Positions 16,936 through 25,327 of a stretch of 64,000 nucleotides of DNA are shown here, in pieces (position 1 is the first letter of the stretch; each line of letters begins with the position of its first letter). Under the pieces are notes generated by a model. That model made no database searches. It worked only from the letters and a program-made list of their open reading frames with translations, and was not told the DNA's origin. The stretch is from Geothrix sp. PMB-07 (lineage in GTDB: Bacteria > Acidobacteriota > Holophagae > Holophagales > Holophagaceae), in assembly GCF_030758935.1 (NCBI RefSeq), contig NZ_CP132333.1, positions 3,844,992 to 3,908,991 of the forward strand, in the 5' to 3' direction. A program made the position numbers and the translations under genes.

Positions 16936-17994
16936 TCATTCCTGTGCTTCGGGGCCCGAGGCCAGTCGGGCCAAGGTGGCGAGGGCCTCTGCAGGCCCCA
17001 TCACCAGCAGCTCGTCGCCCACCTGGAACAACTCGTCGCCCGATGGATTGAAGCGCAGTGCCGCCCCAGGATGCACCAAGCCCACCAGCAGTGCGCCCGT
17101 GGCATAGCGCCGGTGCGCCTCCCGCAGGGTTTGTCCCACCAGGGCGCTGGCAGGGGCGAGGGTGATGCGCTCCAGGCCCAGCTCCAGCTGCTCCTGCTGC
17201 AGCACGATGTCGAAGAATCGCATCATCTCGGGTTTCAGCAGCAGCCCCACCATGCGCCGCCCCCCGATCTCGTAGGGACTCACGATGTGGTTGGCCCCGG
17301 CGGCCCTCAGTTGACGCTCAGTGCCCAGCTTGGCGCTGCGGGCCACCACGGGCAGGTCGGGCCGGATCTGCTTCACGGTGAGCGTCACCAGCACGTTGTC
17401 CGCATCGGTGGTGAGGGCCGTGATGAGGCCTCGGGCCCGGCGGATGCCCGCCCGTTCGAGCATGAGGTCGTCCATGGCATTGCCGTAGAGGATCAGCTCG
17501 CCCGAGAAGCGCGGGCTGCGCCCCTTGGTGTCGTCCTGCTCGATGATGACAAAGGGGATGTCCGCCTTCTTCAATTCCCAGGCGGCCTGGAAACCCATCT
17601 TCCCGAAGCCGCAGACGATGACGTGATCCCTGAGGTCGTCCAGGCGCTTCTGCATGCGTCGCTCCATGAGGTAGCCCCGGAGGTCACCCTCGAGGAGCAG
17701 GGCCGTGAGGTTTGAGATGGCGTAGGTGGCCACACCCAGGCCCACGATGAGGTAGAAGATCGTGAAGAGTTTCGTGTGGGCATTCACCTCGCCCAGTTCC
17801 CGGAACCCCACGGTGAACAGGGTGGTGATGGCCATGTAGAAACTGTCCAGGGCGCTCAGCCGCGACAGAAAGTGGTAACCCAGGGCCCCGGCCAGGATCA
17901 CCGCCGCCAGCAGGGCCAGGGCGTAGCGCAGGCGCGGCAGCGGGCCGTCGGCGCCGCGGTCGCGCCCATGGGGGAAGGGAACGTTGACGCGCAT
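16936..17994 (-). CDS. Two-helix potassium channel with RCK (TrkA-N/TrkA-C) domains
   Basis: The 352-residue protein has two membrane helices (about 23-43 and 76-102) around a pore loop. Its filter is TVGFR (residues 61-65) followed by ELGE, in place of the canonical TVGYGD: the final glycine is an arginine. An RCK N-domain follows with the Rossmann loop CGFGKMG (about 128-134), then a TrkA-C domain (about 265-345). Such MthK/GsuK-like channels are gated by ligands bound to the RCK ring. The start overlaps the stop of the upstream thioesterase gene (TGATG), so the two are translationally coupled. Conductance with this filter is uncertain. Confidence 0.87.
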   Translation of the reverse strand: MRVNVPFPHGRDRGADGPLPRLRYALALLAAVILAGALGYHFLSRLSALDSFYMAITTLFTVGFRELGEVNAHTKLFTIFYLIVGLGVATYAISNLTALLLEGDLRGYLMERRMQKRLDDLRDHVIVCGFGKMGFQAAWELKKADIPFVIIEQDDTKGRSPRFSGELILYGNAMDDLMLERAGIRRARGLITALTTDADNVLVTLTVKQIRPDLPVVARSAKLGTERQLRAAGANHIVSPYEIGGRRMVGLLLKPEMMRFFDIVLQQEQLELGLERITLAPASALVGQTLREAHRRYATGALLVGLVHPGAALRFNPSGDELFQVGDELLVMGPAEALATLARLASGPEAQE

Positions 17995-18434
17995 CAGCCC
18001 AGCCCGTGCTTGATGGCAAAGTTCGCCGTGCAAAGGGCCACCAGATGCTCGCCGCAGAGCAGGCGGCATTCGAGAATGGCCCCGCGGCCCGAGAAGCGGA
18101 TCACCTTGGCTTCGCCGATGACCTCGCCCTTGGCAGGCTCCAGGTAGCGGATGTGCAAGTCGGAAGTGGCGAATGGCATGGCGCCGTCAAACGCGGTGCT
18201 GAGCGCCAGGGCCGACACCATGTCCGCCATGGTGGCCAGCACACCGCCGTTCACGGTGCCCCGGGCCCCGTTGATCACGGCCTTCGTGGGTTGCAGCCGC
18301 ATGGCGGCCTCGCCGGGCCGCACGGATTCAATGGTGAGGCCCCAGCCCTTGATGAGCTCCCAGGGGTGGAAGCGTACGCGGAGCCGCTCCAGAAGGTCCG
18401 GAGCCAGGATCTCTGGAATCTGGGGCTTGGCCAT
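17994..18434 (-). CDS. PaaI-type hotdog-fold thioesterase
   Basis: The 146-residue hotdog protein has VNGGVLATMADMVSALAL in the long helix, the FATSDLHIRYLEPAKGEVIGEAKVIRFSGR strand pair, and a C-terminal strand. PaaI-like enzymes hydrolyse acyl- or aryl-CoA thioesters; the substrate is not readable. It is coupled by a TGATG overlap to the K+ channel gene, an unusual pairing. No Shine-Dalgarno motif is seen; instead TATGCT (18445-18440) ends 6 bases before the ATG, so the mRNA may be leaderless. Confidence 0.83.
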   Translation of the reverse strand: MAKPQIPEILAPDLLERLRVRFHPWELIKGWGLTIESVRPGEAAMRLQPTKAVINGARGTVNGGVLATMADMVSALALSTAFDGAMPFATSDLHIRYLEPAKGEVIGEAKVIRFSGRGAILECRLLCGEHLVALCTANFAIKHGLG

Positions 18435-18537
18435 GGCTCAGCATAGCCGGGGGCGCCCCGGCGGTGGTCACACCGATGACACCCCCGGAGCACGGATGGT
18501 TCACGCCCCCGTGAGCCAATCAGAAGCGGAGGATTCC

Positions 18538-19545
18538 ATGTCCCTGCGCCTGTTCACCCCCCTCGCCCTGTTGCTCCTGGGGCTGGCCTGTCAGGCCCCC
18601 CAGGTGGCGCCTGAGAAACCACCCGCGGCCGTTCTGCAAGCCGCCCCTGTGCGGGAGGCAGCCCTGGCCGCCTACAGCGCGGAACACCCAGTCTCGGGGG
18701 AACTGAAGAGTGTCGGATCTGATTCCATGGAACCGCTCATGGCCCTCTGGGGCGAGGACTTCAAGAAATTCCACCCCCGCATCAGCACCCTTTTCGTGTG
18801 CAAGGGCTCGGGCACAGCCCCCAAGGCCCTCATCGAGGGCAGCACGCTGATGGGCCAGATGAGTCGCGAGATGAACGAACAGGAACTGGCCGCCTTCCAG
18901 GCCAAGTTCGGCTACGCCCCCACCCGCATTCCCGTGGCCGTGGACGCCCTGGTGGTCTACGTCAACGCCAACAACCCCATTCGCCAGCTGCGCATGGAGG
19001 AGATCGACGCCATCTTCTCCACCACGCGGAAGGGCGGCGCCAAAAACGATCTCCTCACCTGGGGTGACCTGGGACTGGGGGGTGACTGGAAGCAGCGGGA
19101 CATCCAGGCCTATGGCCGCGACGAGAACTCCGGCACCCGCGCTTTCTTCAAGGAGCACGTCCTGAAGAAGGGTGACTTCAAACCCACCGTAAAGGCGCTG
19201 ATGGATCAGTTCGCCGTGGTGGAAGCTCCGGCGGTGGACGGTGGCGGCATCAGCTATGGGCCGCTTCAGTACGCCAATCGCATGGTCAAGGGCGTGCCCG
19301 TGGCCTCCTTCAAGAGTGACCGCTTCATCGAGCCCACGCTGGAAACCATCCAGAAGGGCACCTACCCGCTCACCCGCTTTCTCTACATCTATGTGAACAA
19401 GGCCCCCGGCAAGGCCCTGGACCCGGCAGTGAAGGAATTCCTCCGCTTCGTACTGTCGAAGGAGGGTCAGGCCGGTGTCTCCAGCTTTGGCGCCGTGGCT
19501 GTGCCCGGCGACTTCGCCGCCATGAGCGTGGGCAAGCTGAACTGA
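18538..19545 (+). CDS. PstS-like phosphate-binding lipoprotein
   Basis: The 335-residue protein opens with a lipoprotein-type signal (LALLLLGLAC, Cys18). The mature part has the type-2 periplasmic binding fold of PstS: GELKSVGSDSMEPLM, SRISTLF-like strands, LVVYVNANNPIRQLRMEEIDAIFS, GRDENSGTRAFFKEHVL, and a C-terminal VKEFLRFVLSKEGQ. The SGTR block is where PstS proteins hold phosphate. No pstCAB or phoU is adjacent, so this is an orphan binding protein that may deliver phosphate to, or sense it for, a transporter encoded elsewhere. GGAGG precedes the ATG. A polyphosphate kinase gene lies 1.3 kb downstream. Confidence 0.85.
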   Translation: MSLRLFTPLALLLLGLACQAPQVAPEKPPAAVLQAAPVREAALAAYSAEHPVSGELKSVGSDSMEPLMALWGEDFKKFHPRISTLFVCKGSGTAPKALIEGSTLMGQMSREMNEQELAAFQAKFGYAPTRIPVAVDALVVYVNANNPIRQLRMEEIDAIFSTTRKGGAKNDLLTWGDLGLGGDWKQRDIQAYGRDENSGTRAFFKEHVLKKGDFKPTVKALMDQFAVVEAPAVDGGGISYGPLQYANRMVKGVPVASFKSDRFIEPTLETIQKGTYPLTRFLYIYVNKAPGKALDPAVKEFLRFVLSKEGQAGVSSFGAVAVPGDFAAMSVGKLN

Positions 19546-19547
19546 TT

Positions 19548-19629
19548 CACCACGGAGGCACGGAGGGCATGAGAAAAACACCGAGAACGAGCTCTGTGTT
19601 TCCTCGGTGATCTCCGTGTCTCCGTGGTG
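19548..19629. repeat. CACGGAG-heptad intergenic palindrome, copy 1
   Basis: Between the convergent PstS-like and mrp genes, CACCACGGAGGCACGGAG (19548-19565) pairs with CTCCGTGTCTCCGTGGTG (19612-19629) with one mismatch. A smaller inner stem is ACACCGAG/CTCGGTG. The arms contain CACGGAG twice in 8-base steps. A related element lies at 55250-55357. It may serve as a two-way terminator. Confidence 0.8.
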
Positions 19630-19635
19630 GATCCT

Positions 19636-20670
<1,035 letters not shown>

Positions 20671-20821
20671 GCATGTCTCCAGCCCACCAGTTTGACATGG
20701 CTGCCGCCCAGGATTGAAACCGCGATAGGCGCGAAACCCCTTGCTGGCATGGGGAAAGGCATTGAATCCCCGAATGGGGTCATTCCCTGAGCCAGAATTC
20801 CCTGCCCGCTTTTTCGCGACC

Positions 20822-22954
20822 TCAGATATCCGAATCCAGCGGTCCCAATTTCTGCGTCAGAGCGCCCACACCGCTGGCCAGCAGGGTGTGTTCGTAGATG
20901 CGGAGCTGGCTGCGCAGGGGCGGATCCTGGGTATCCAGACCGCGCCTGAGCACCCCGCCATCGGGACCAATCACCCGGCCCTTCAGGGTGTCGTGCAGTT
21001 GCAGCTCAACCATCTCCATGACCTGGGCCGCAAGCAGCGGGTCCACCAAGGGGAAGGCCAGTTCCACCCGGCGGTCGAGGTTTCTCGGCATGAGGTCGGC
21101 ACTGGCGAGCAGGGTTTCGGGATGACCATCGTTGGCGAAGTGGTAGATGCGGGCGTGCTCCAGGAAGCGGTCGAGGATGGAGAGGGCCCGGATGTTCTCG
21201 GACAGGCCCGGCACTCCGGGGCGGAGGCAGCAGGTGCCGCGCACGATGAGATCGACCTTCACGCCTTCGCGGCTGGCCTCGTAGAGCATCTGGATGAGCT
21301 GGGGGTCCACCAGCGCGTTCATCTTCAGCACCATGCGGGCGGACCTGCCATCGCGGGCATGGTCGATCTCCCGCTGGATGCGTTCCTTCAAGGCCTTCTT
21401 CATGTACTGGGGTGCCAGCAGGATCCGATGGAATTTCGGCGGCCGGGTGTAACCCGTGAGCATGTTGAAGAGGTTGGAGAGGTCTTCCCCAAATTCAGGC
21501 CGCGCCGTAAAGAGGCCCACATCCGAATAGAGACGGCTGGTGCGCTCGTTGTAGTTGCCCGTGCCGAAGTGGCAGTAGCGCTTGATGCCGCTCTGCTCCT
21601 GGCGCACCACGAGGCAGGCCTTGCAGTGGATCTTGTGGTTGGGCAGACCGTAGACCACGTGTACGCCTGTCTTTTCCAGGCGCCGGGCCCAGGCGATGTT
21701 GGCGGCCTCATCGAATCGCGCCCGCAGCTCCACGATGGCCGCCACCTGCTTGCCCCGTTCGGCGGCCCGTTCCAGCGCCGCGGCCACGGGGCTGTTCGCC
21801 GTCACACGGTAGAGGGTCATCTTGATGGCCAGCACCTTGGGATCTTCCGCCGCTTCGCGCACGAAGCGCACCACGCTGTCGTCGAAGCTCTGGTAGGGGT
21901 GGTTCAGCAGGATGTCGTTGCGGGAGATGGCCTCGAAGATGCTGCCCGCCTGCTCGAGCTGGGGCACAGGCAGGGGCGGCAGCGGGGAATCCTTGAGGTG
22001 GGGCAGATCCAGCTGCCCGTAGAGCTGCATGAGATCGGAAAAGGCCGTCAGGCCCGAGCAGGGGTAAAGGTCCTCGGGGCTCAGCTCCATCTCGTCGCTG
22101 AGCAGATCCAGCACCTCAGTGGACAGCCCGTACTCGTATTGAAGCCGCACCACCGCGCCACGGCGGCGGTCGCGGAGCCCCTCCTCCACGGTCTTGAGCA
22201 GATCCTCAGAGGGATCTTCTTCCACGGGCAAGTCGGAATCGCGGGTCACCCGGATGGCGTGGCAGCTCTTCACGGTGTAACCCAGGAAGAGGCGGGACAA
22301 GTGATGCCGCACCACGTCTTCCAGCATGACAAAAGCATGGGTGCCGGGGGCAGACGGCACCCGCAGGAAACGGGAGGCCAGGCCCGTGGGCACGTGGATG
22401 AAGGACAACTCCGAGGCGGGCAGATCGCCGTCCAGCAGATCTTCATCCGGCTCAAGCTCCACCACCAGCACCAGGGCACGGTTGCCCAGGCGGGGGAAGG
22501 GATGGCCCGTGTCCACAGCCAGAGGCGTGATGAGGGGCAGCAGGCTCTGCTCGAAGTAGTCCAGGGCGAAGGCCTGCTGGGAGGGATCCAGATCCTCGGG
22601 TTCCAGGATGGCGATGCCCTCTGCCTCCAGCTGAGGCGCCAGCACCTTGTGGAACAGTTCGTGCTGCCGGGCCGAATAGGCATGGATGCGGGAGGACACC
22701 CGCTCCAGCAGTTGGCGGGGCGTCAGGCCATCGGGCCCGGGCTGGGTGATGCCGGCGTCGATCTGCCGCCAGATGCCCGCCACCCGCACCATGAAGAACT
22801 CATCCCAGTTGCTGGAGACAATGCTGAGGAACTTCACCCGCTCCAGCAGGGGCACGGTGGGATCCTCGGCTTCTTCCATGACCCGGGCATTGAAATCAAG
22901 CCAGCTCAACTCACGGTTGAGCAGTTCCTCGGGACGGGGAATGGGATGAAACAC
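20822..22954 (-). CDS. ppk: Polyphosphate kinase 1
   Basis: The 710-residue protein matches PPK1 along its length: N-domain (ELSWLDFNARVMEEA), head domain, and two catalytic C-domains with NHPYQSFDDSVVRF, KMTLYRVT, the NHKIHCKACLVV block (H443, the likely phosphorylated histidine) and FGTGNYNERTSRLYSDVGLF; a second conserved histidine occurs in ARIYHFAND. It transfers the gamma phosphate of ATP to polyphosphate, reversibly. The start codon is GTG at 22954. It stands alone, divergent from the L25 gene, and no ppx gene is nearby. Confidence 0.95.
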   Translation of the reverse strand: MFHPIPRPEELLNRELSWLDFNARVMEEAEDPTVPLLERVKFLSIVSSNWDEFFMVRVAGIWRQIDAGITQPGPDGLTPRQLLERVSSRIHAYSARQHELFHKVLAPQLEAEGIAILEPEDLDPSQQAFALDYFEQSLLPLITPLAVDTGHPFPRLGNRALVLVVELEPDEDLLDGDLPASELSFIHVPTGLASRFLRVPSAPGTHAFVMLEDVVRHHLSRLFLGYTVKSCHAIRVTRDSDLPVEEDPSEDLLKTVEEGLRDRRRGAVVRLQYEYGLSTEVLDLLSDEMELSPEDLYPCSGLTAFSDLMQLYGQLDLPHLKDSPLPPLPVPQLEQAGSIFEAISRNDILLNHPYQSFDDSVVRFVREAAEDPKVLAIKMTLYRVTANSPVAAALERAAERGKQVAAIVELRARFDEAANIAWARRLEKTGVHVVYGLPNHKIHCKACLVVRQEQSGIKRYCHFGTGNYNERTSRLYSDVGLFTARPEFGEDLSNLFNMLTGYTRPPKFHRILLAPQYMKKALKERIQREIDHARDGRSARMVLKMNALVDPQLIQMLYEASREGVKVDLIVRGTCCLRPGVPGLSENIRALSILDRFLEHARIYHFANDGHPETLLASADLMPRNLDRRVELAFPLVDPLLAAQVMEMVELQLHDTLKGRVIGPDGGVLRRGLDTQDPPLRSQLRIYEHTLLASGVGALTQKLGPLDSDI

Positions 22955-23039
22955 GGCTGGCCCTCTGGATCAGATCCTATAACCCGGGTGTAACTTCCTG
23001 ATGGTACAGCCCCGCGGGCGGCCTCTACAAAGAACCTCC

Positions 23040-23068
23040 TTGGTTTTATTGGGTTTCTCGGGCAGAAT
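23040..23068 (+). promoter_or_regulatory. Putative sigma-70 promoter for the L25 gene
   Basis: TTGGTT (23040-23045), a 17-base spacer and CAGAAT (23063-23068) lie about 100 bp before the L25 start codon, leaving a leader of about 95 bases with a CCTCC/GGAGG hairpin possibility. Confidence 0.45.
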
Positions 23069-23169
23069 CGATGGTTCGGCCCTCCACCGGGAGGAACCGA
23101 GCGGTCCGCCCGGACCCACCCCAACGAGAGGGCAGCAACTCATCCAACGCTGCCAGGTAGGAGGAATCC

Positions 23170-23808
23170 ATGTCCCAGGAAGTCCTGATCGTCCCCAAGC
23201 GCGAATCCTTCGGCAAGGCCGCGGTTCGTGAGCTCAAGAAGAGCGGCATGATTCCGGCCGTGGTCTACGGCCTGAACGAGCCCCCTGTCGCCATCGCCAT
23301 CAGCCCCAAGGCCGTGGCCCGCGTGCTGGCCAGCGACGCCGGCATGAACTCCGTGATGTTCCTCCAGCGCGAGGGCACCGACATCAAGCGCCACGTCATC
23401 ATCAAGGACCTGCAGCGCGATCCCATCACCGGCCGTCTGCGCCACGTGGACTTCATGCGCGTCGACATGACCGTCAAGGTTCGCGTCAAGGTGCCCGTGC
23501 GCCTTGTGGGCACCGCCGTTGGCGTGAAGAGTCAGGGTGGCATCCTCGACTTCGCCCATCGCGAGATCGAAGTGGAATGCTTGCCCAGCATCATCCCCAG
23601 CCACATCGATGTGGACATCACCAACCTCAATGTGGGTGATAGCGTCCGCTTCGAGCAGCTGGCCCTGGTGCCCAACGTCGTCCTCACCGGCGACGCCCAC
23701 CAGGTGGTCTGCTCCATCCACGGCAAGGCCGCCGAGGAAGAAGCTGCCGCCACTGCCGCCGCCGAGCCCGAAGTGGCCAAGAAGGGCAAGAAGGAAGAGA
23801 AGAAGTAG
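23170..23808 (+). CDS. rplY: 50S ribosomal protein L25/general stress protein Ctc
   Basis: The 212-residue protein has an N-terminal 5S-rRNA-binding domain (KRESFGKAAVRELKKSGMIPAVVYG) and the C-terminal TL5/Ctc beta domain (VPVRLVGTAVGVKSQGGILDFAHREIEVECLPSIIPSHIDVDIT), then a low-complexity Ala/Glu/Lys tail. It is the long Ctc form rather than the 94-residue E. coli form. The pth gene follows beyond a hairpin terminator, the usual L25-pth neighbourhood. GTAGGAGG precedes the ATG. Confidence 0.95.
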   Translation: MSQEVLIVPKRESFGKAAVRELKKSGMIPAVVYGLNEPPVAIAISPKAVARVLASDAGMNSVMFLQREGTDIKRHVIIKDLQRDPITGRLRHVDFMRVDMTVKVRVKVPVRLVGTAVGVKSQGGILDFAHREIEVECLPSIIPSHIDVDITNLNVGDSVRFEQLALVPNVVLTGDAHQVVCSIHGKAAEEEAAATAAAEPEVAKKGKKEEKK

Positions 23809-23831
23809 TCCTTTCGCGGCCTTTCCCTGTG

Positions 23832-23861
23832 CGACAAACGCGGCTTCGGCCGCGTTTGTCG
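23832..23861 (+). terminator. Hairpin terminator between L25 and pth
   Basis: A perfect 13-bp stem, CGACAAACGCGGC with GCCGCGTTTGTCG, is closed by a stable TTCG tetraloop. Only TT follows, so it may be a weak terminator or a processing site. Confidence 0.65.
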
Positions 23862-23898
23862 TTACCGGGCGGAAGCCCGCGCTCAGTAGGATGGATCC

Positions 23899-24468
23899 AT
23901 GTGGACTTTGGTACCGTTGGGCAACCCCGGATCTGAATACCAGGACACCCGTCACAACCTGGGCCGCCTCCTGCTGCAACGCTGGATGGCGGATCGCAAC
24001 CTGGCACCTGCCCCCCGCAAGCGGTTTCCATCGGGTTCGCTCTACCCGCTGTCTGATCAGCTGCAGGCCCTGGTGCCCAGCACCTACATGAACCTGTCGG
24101 GCGAAGTCTGCGCTCAGGCCGCAGCCGCGGGCCTCTACCCCCGGCGCCTAGTGCTGCTCTACGACGACAAGGATCTACCCCTGGGCACGGGGCGCTTCCG
24201 GCTGGATGGTTCCGATGGCGGCCATAACGGCCTGCGATCTGTCTTCGGCTGCCTCGGCACCCAGGACATCGCCCGCCTGCGCCTGGGCATCGGCCCCTTC
24301 GAGCGACCCCTGGCGGACTATGTGCTGGGCCATTGGACCGACCCCGAGTGGGCGCGCATCGATGCGCTGGATGCGCCCTTTGCCCGGTTTCTGGAGCTTC
24401 TGGCGGAAACGGAGGATCTGGGCACCCTGGCCAATCAGGTGAACCCGGCCGCCTTCTGGGGGCTCTAA
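23899..24468 (+). CDS. pth: Peptidyl-tRNA hydrolase
   Basis: The 189-residue enzyme has the Pth signatures LGNPGSEYQDTRHNLG (catalytic His in TRHN), PSTYMNLSG, LLYDDKDLPLGTGRFRLDGSDGGHNGLRSV and the conserved RLRLGIG block. It frees tRNA from peptidyl-tRNA that dropped off ribosomes. No Shine-Dalgarno sequence is visible. TAGGAT at 23887-23892 ends exactly 7 bases before the A of the ATG, so the transcript may start at the start codon. Confidence 0.93.
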   Translation: MWTLVPLGNPGSEYQDTRHNLGRLLLQRWMADRNLAPAPRKRFPSGSLYPLSDQLQALVPSTYMNLSGEVCAQAAAAGLYPRRLVLLYDDKDLPLGTGRFRLDGSDGGHNGLRSVFGCLGTQDIARLRLGIGPFERPLADYVLGHWTDPEWARIDALDAPFARFLELLAETEDLGTLANQVNPAAFWGL

Positions 24469-24482
24469 CCCCAGACTTTTCG

Positions 24483-24511
24483 TTGATCTTCCAGGCCTTT
24501 CACGCGAAACT
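24483..24511 (+). promoter_or_regulatory. Putative sigma-70 promoter for rpsF-rpsR
   Basis: TTGATC (24483-24488), a 17-base spacer and GAAACT (24506-24511) precede the S6 start by about 80 bp. The -10 is weak but shares the xAxACT form seen before other genes in the window. Confidence 0.42.
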
Positions 24512-24592
24512 ACTCCTTCGTGTCCTCCGTTGGAGGACTCTTCCTTGCTCCCTGGAATCCATTAGGGGGCTTCACATCCACAAGGAGGAATG

Positions 24593-24978
24593 ATGCGTCG
24601 TTACGAGACCATCTTCATCGCCTCCCCCACGCTGACCGACGAGCAGGCTGATGAGCTCGTCAAGCAGTACGAGGGGATCATTGCCGAGCAGGGTGGCGAA
24701 CTGCTCAAGACCGACAAGTGGGGCCGCAAGAAGCTGGCCTACGAAGTCCAGAAGTTCAGCGAGGGCTACTACACGCTCTTCGAAATGAACGCCGGCCCCG
24801 ACCTCATCCACGAGCTCGAGCGCCGTTTCCGCAACAACGATGCCGTGATCAAGTACCTCAGCATCCGCATGGACGAGGCTGAGAAGGCCGCGGGCCGCAC
24901 GAAGCAGCGCATCGAGCGCGAAGCCAAGCGCAAGGCCCAGGCCGGTATCAAGGAACGTTCCGCTGAAGAGGTGATGGG

Positions 24979-24982
<4 letters not shown>
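24593..24982 (+). CDS. rpsF: 30S ribosomal protein S6
   Basis: The 129-residue protein begins [23 protein letters not shown] and has the S6 ferredoxin-like fold with [27 protein letters not shown] and an Arg/Lys-rich C-terminal tail. Two adjacent ATGs exist; AAGGAGG at 24582-24588 favours the second, at 24593. Its stop overlaps the rpsR start (ATGA), so the two are coupled. S6 and S18 bind each other on the 30S platform. The ssb gene often found between them is absent. Confidence 0.96.
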
Positions 24983-25245
<263 letters not shown>

Positions 25246-25266
25246 TCGTTCTCCTCGTCCCTGACG

Positions 25267-25302
25267 AACGTTGAAGGCCGCCTCTGGGCGGCCTTCAACG
25301 TT
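25267..25302. terminator. Strong hairpin between rpsR and the convergent GH5 gene
   Basis: A perfect 16-bp stem, AACGTTGAAGGCCGCC with GGCGGCCTTCAACGTT, has a 4-base loop and then GGGGGGTTTC. It can serve transcription from either side, though neither side has a long T-run. Confidence 0.8.
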
Positions 25303-25327
25303 GGGGGGTTTCAATCCGAACAAGCCC

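Noticed and set aside
20741-22993. A 750-codon open frame antisense to polyphosphate kinase
   Set aside because: It mirrors the ppk coding frame and has His/Gln/Gly-rich non-protein-like composition and no RBS.
22955-23169. Possible tRNA or structured RNA between ppk and L25
   Set aside because: No acceptor/anticodon/T-loop pattern can be formed; only a short CCTCC/GGAGG stem is seen, and it fits a mRNA leader.
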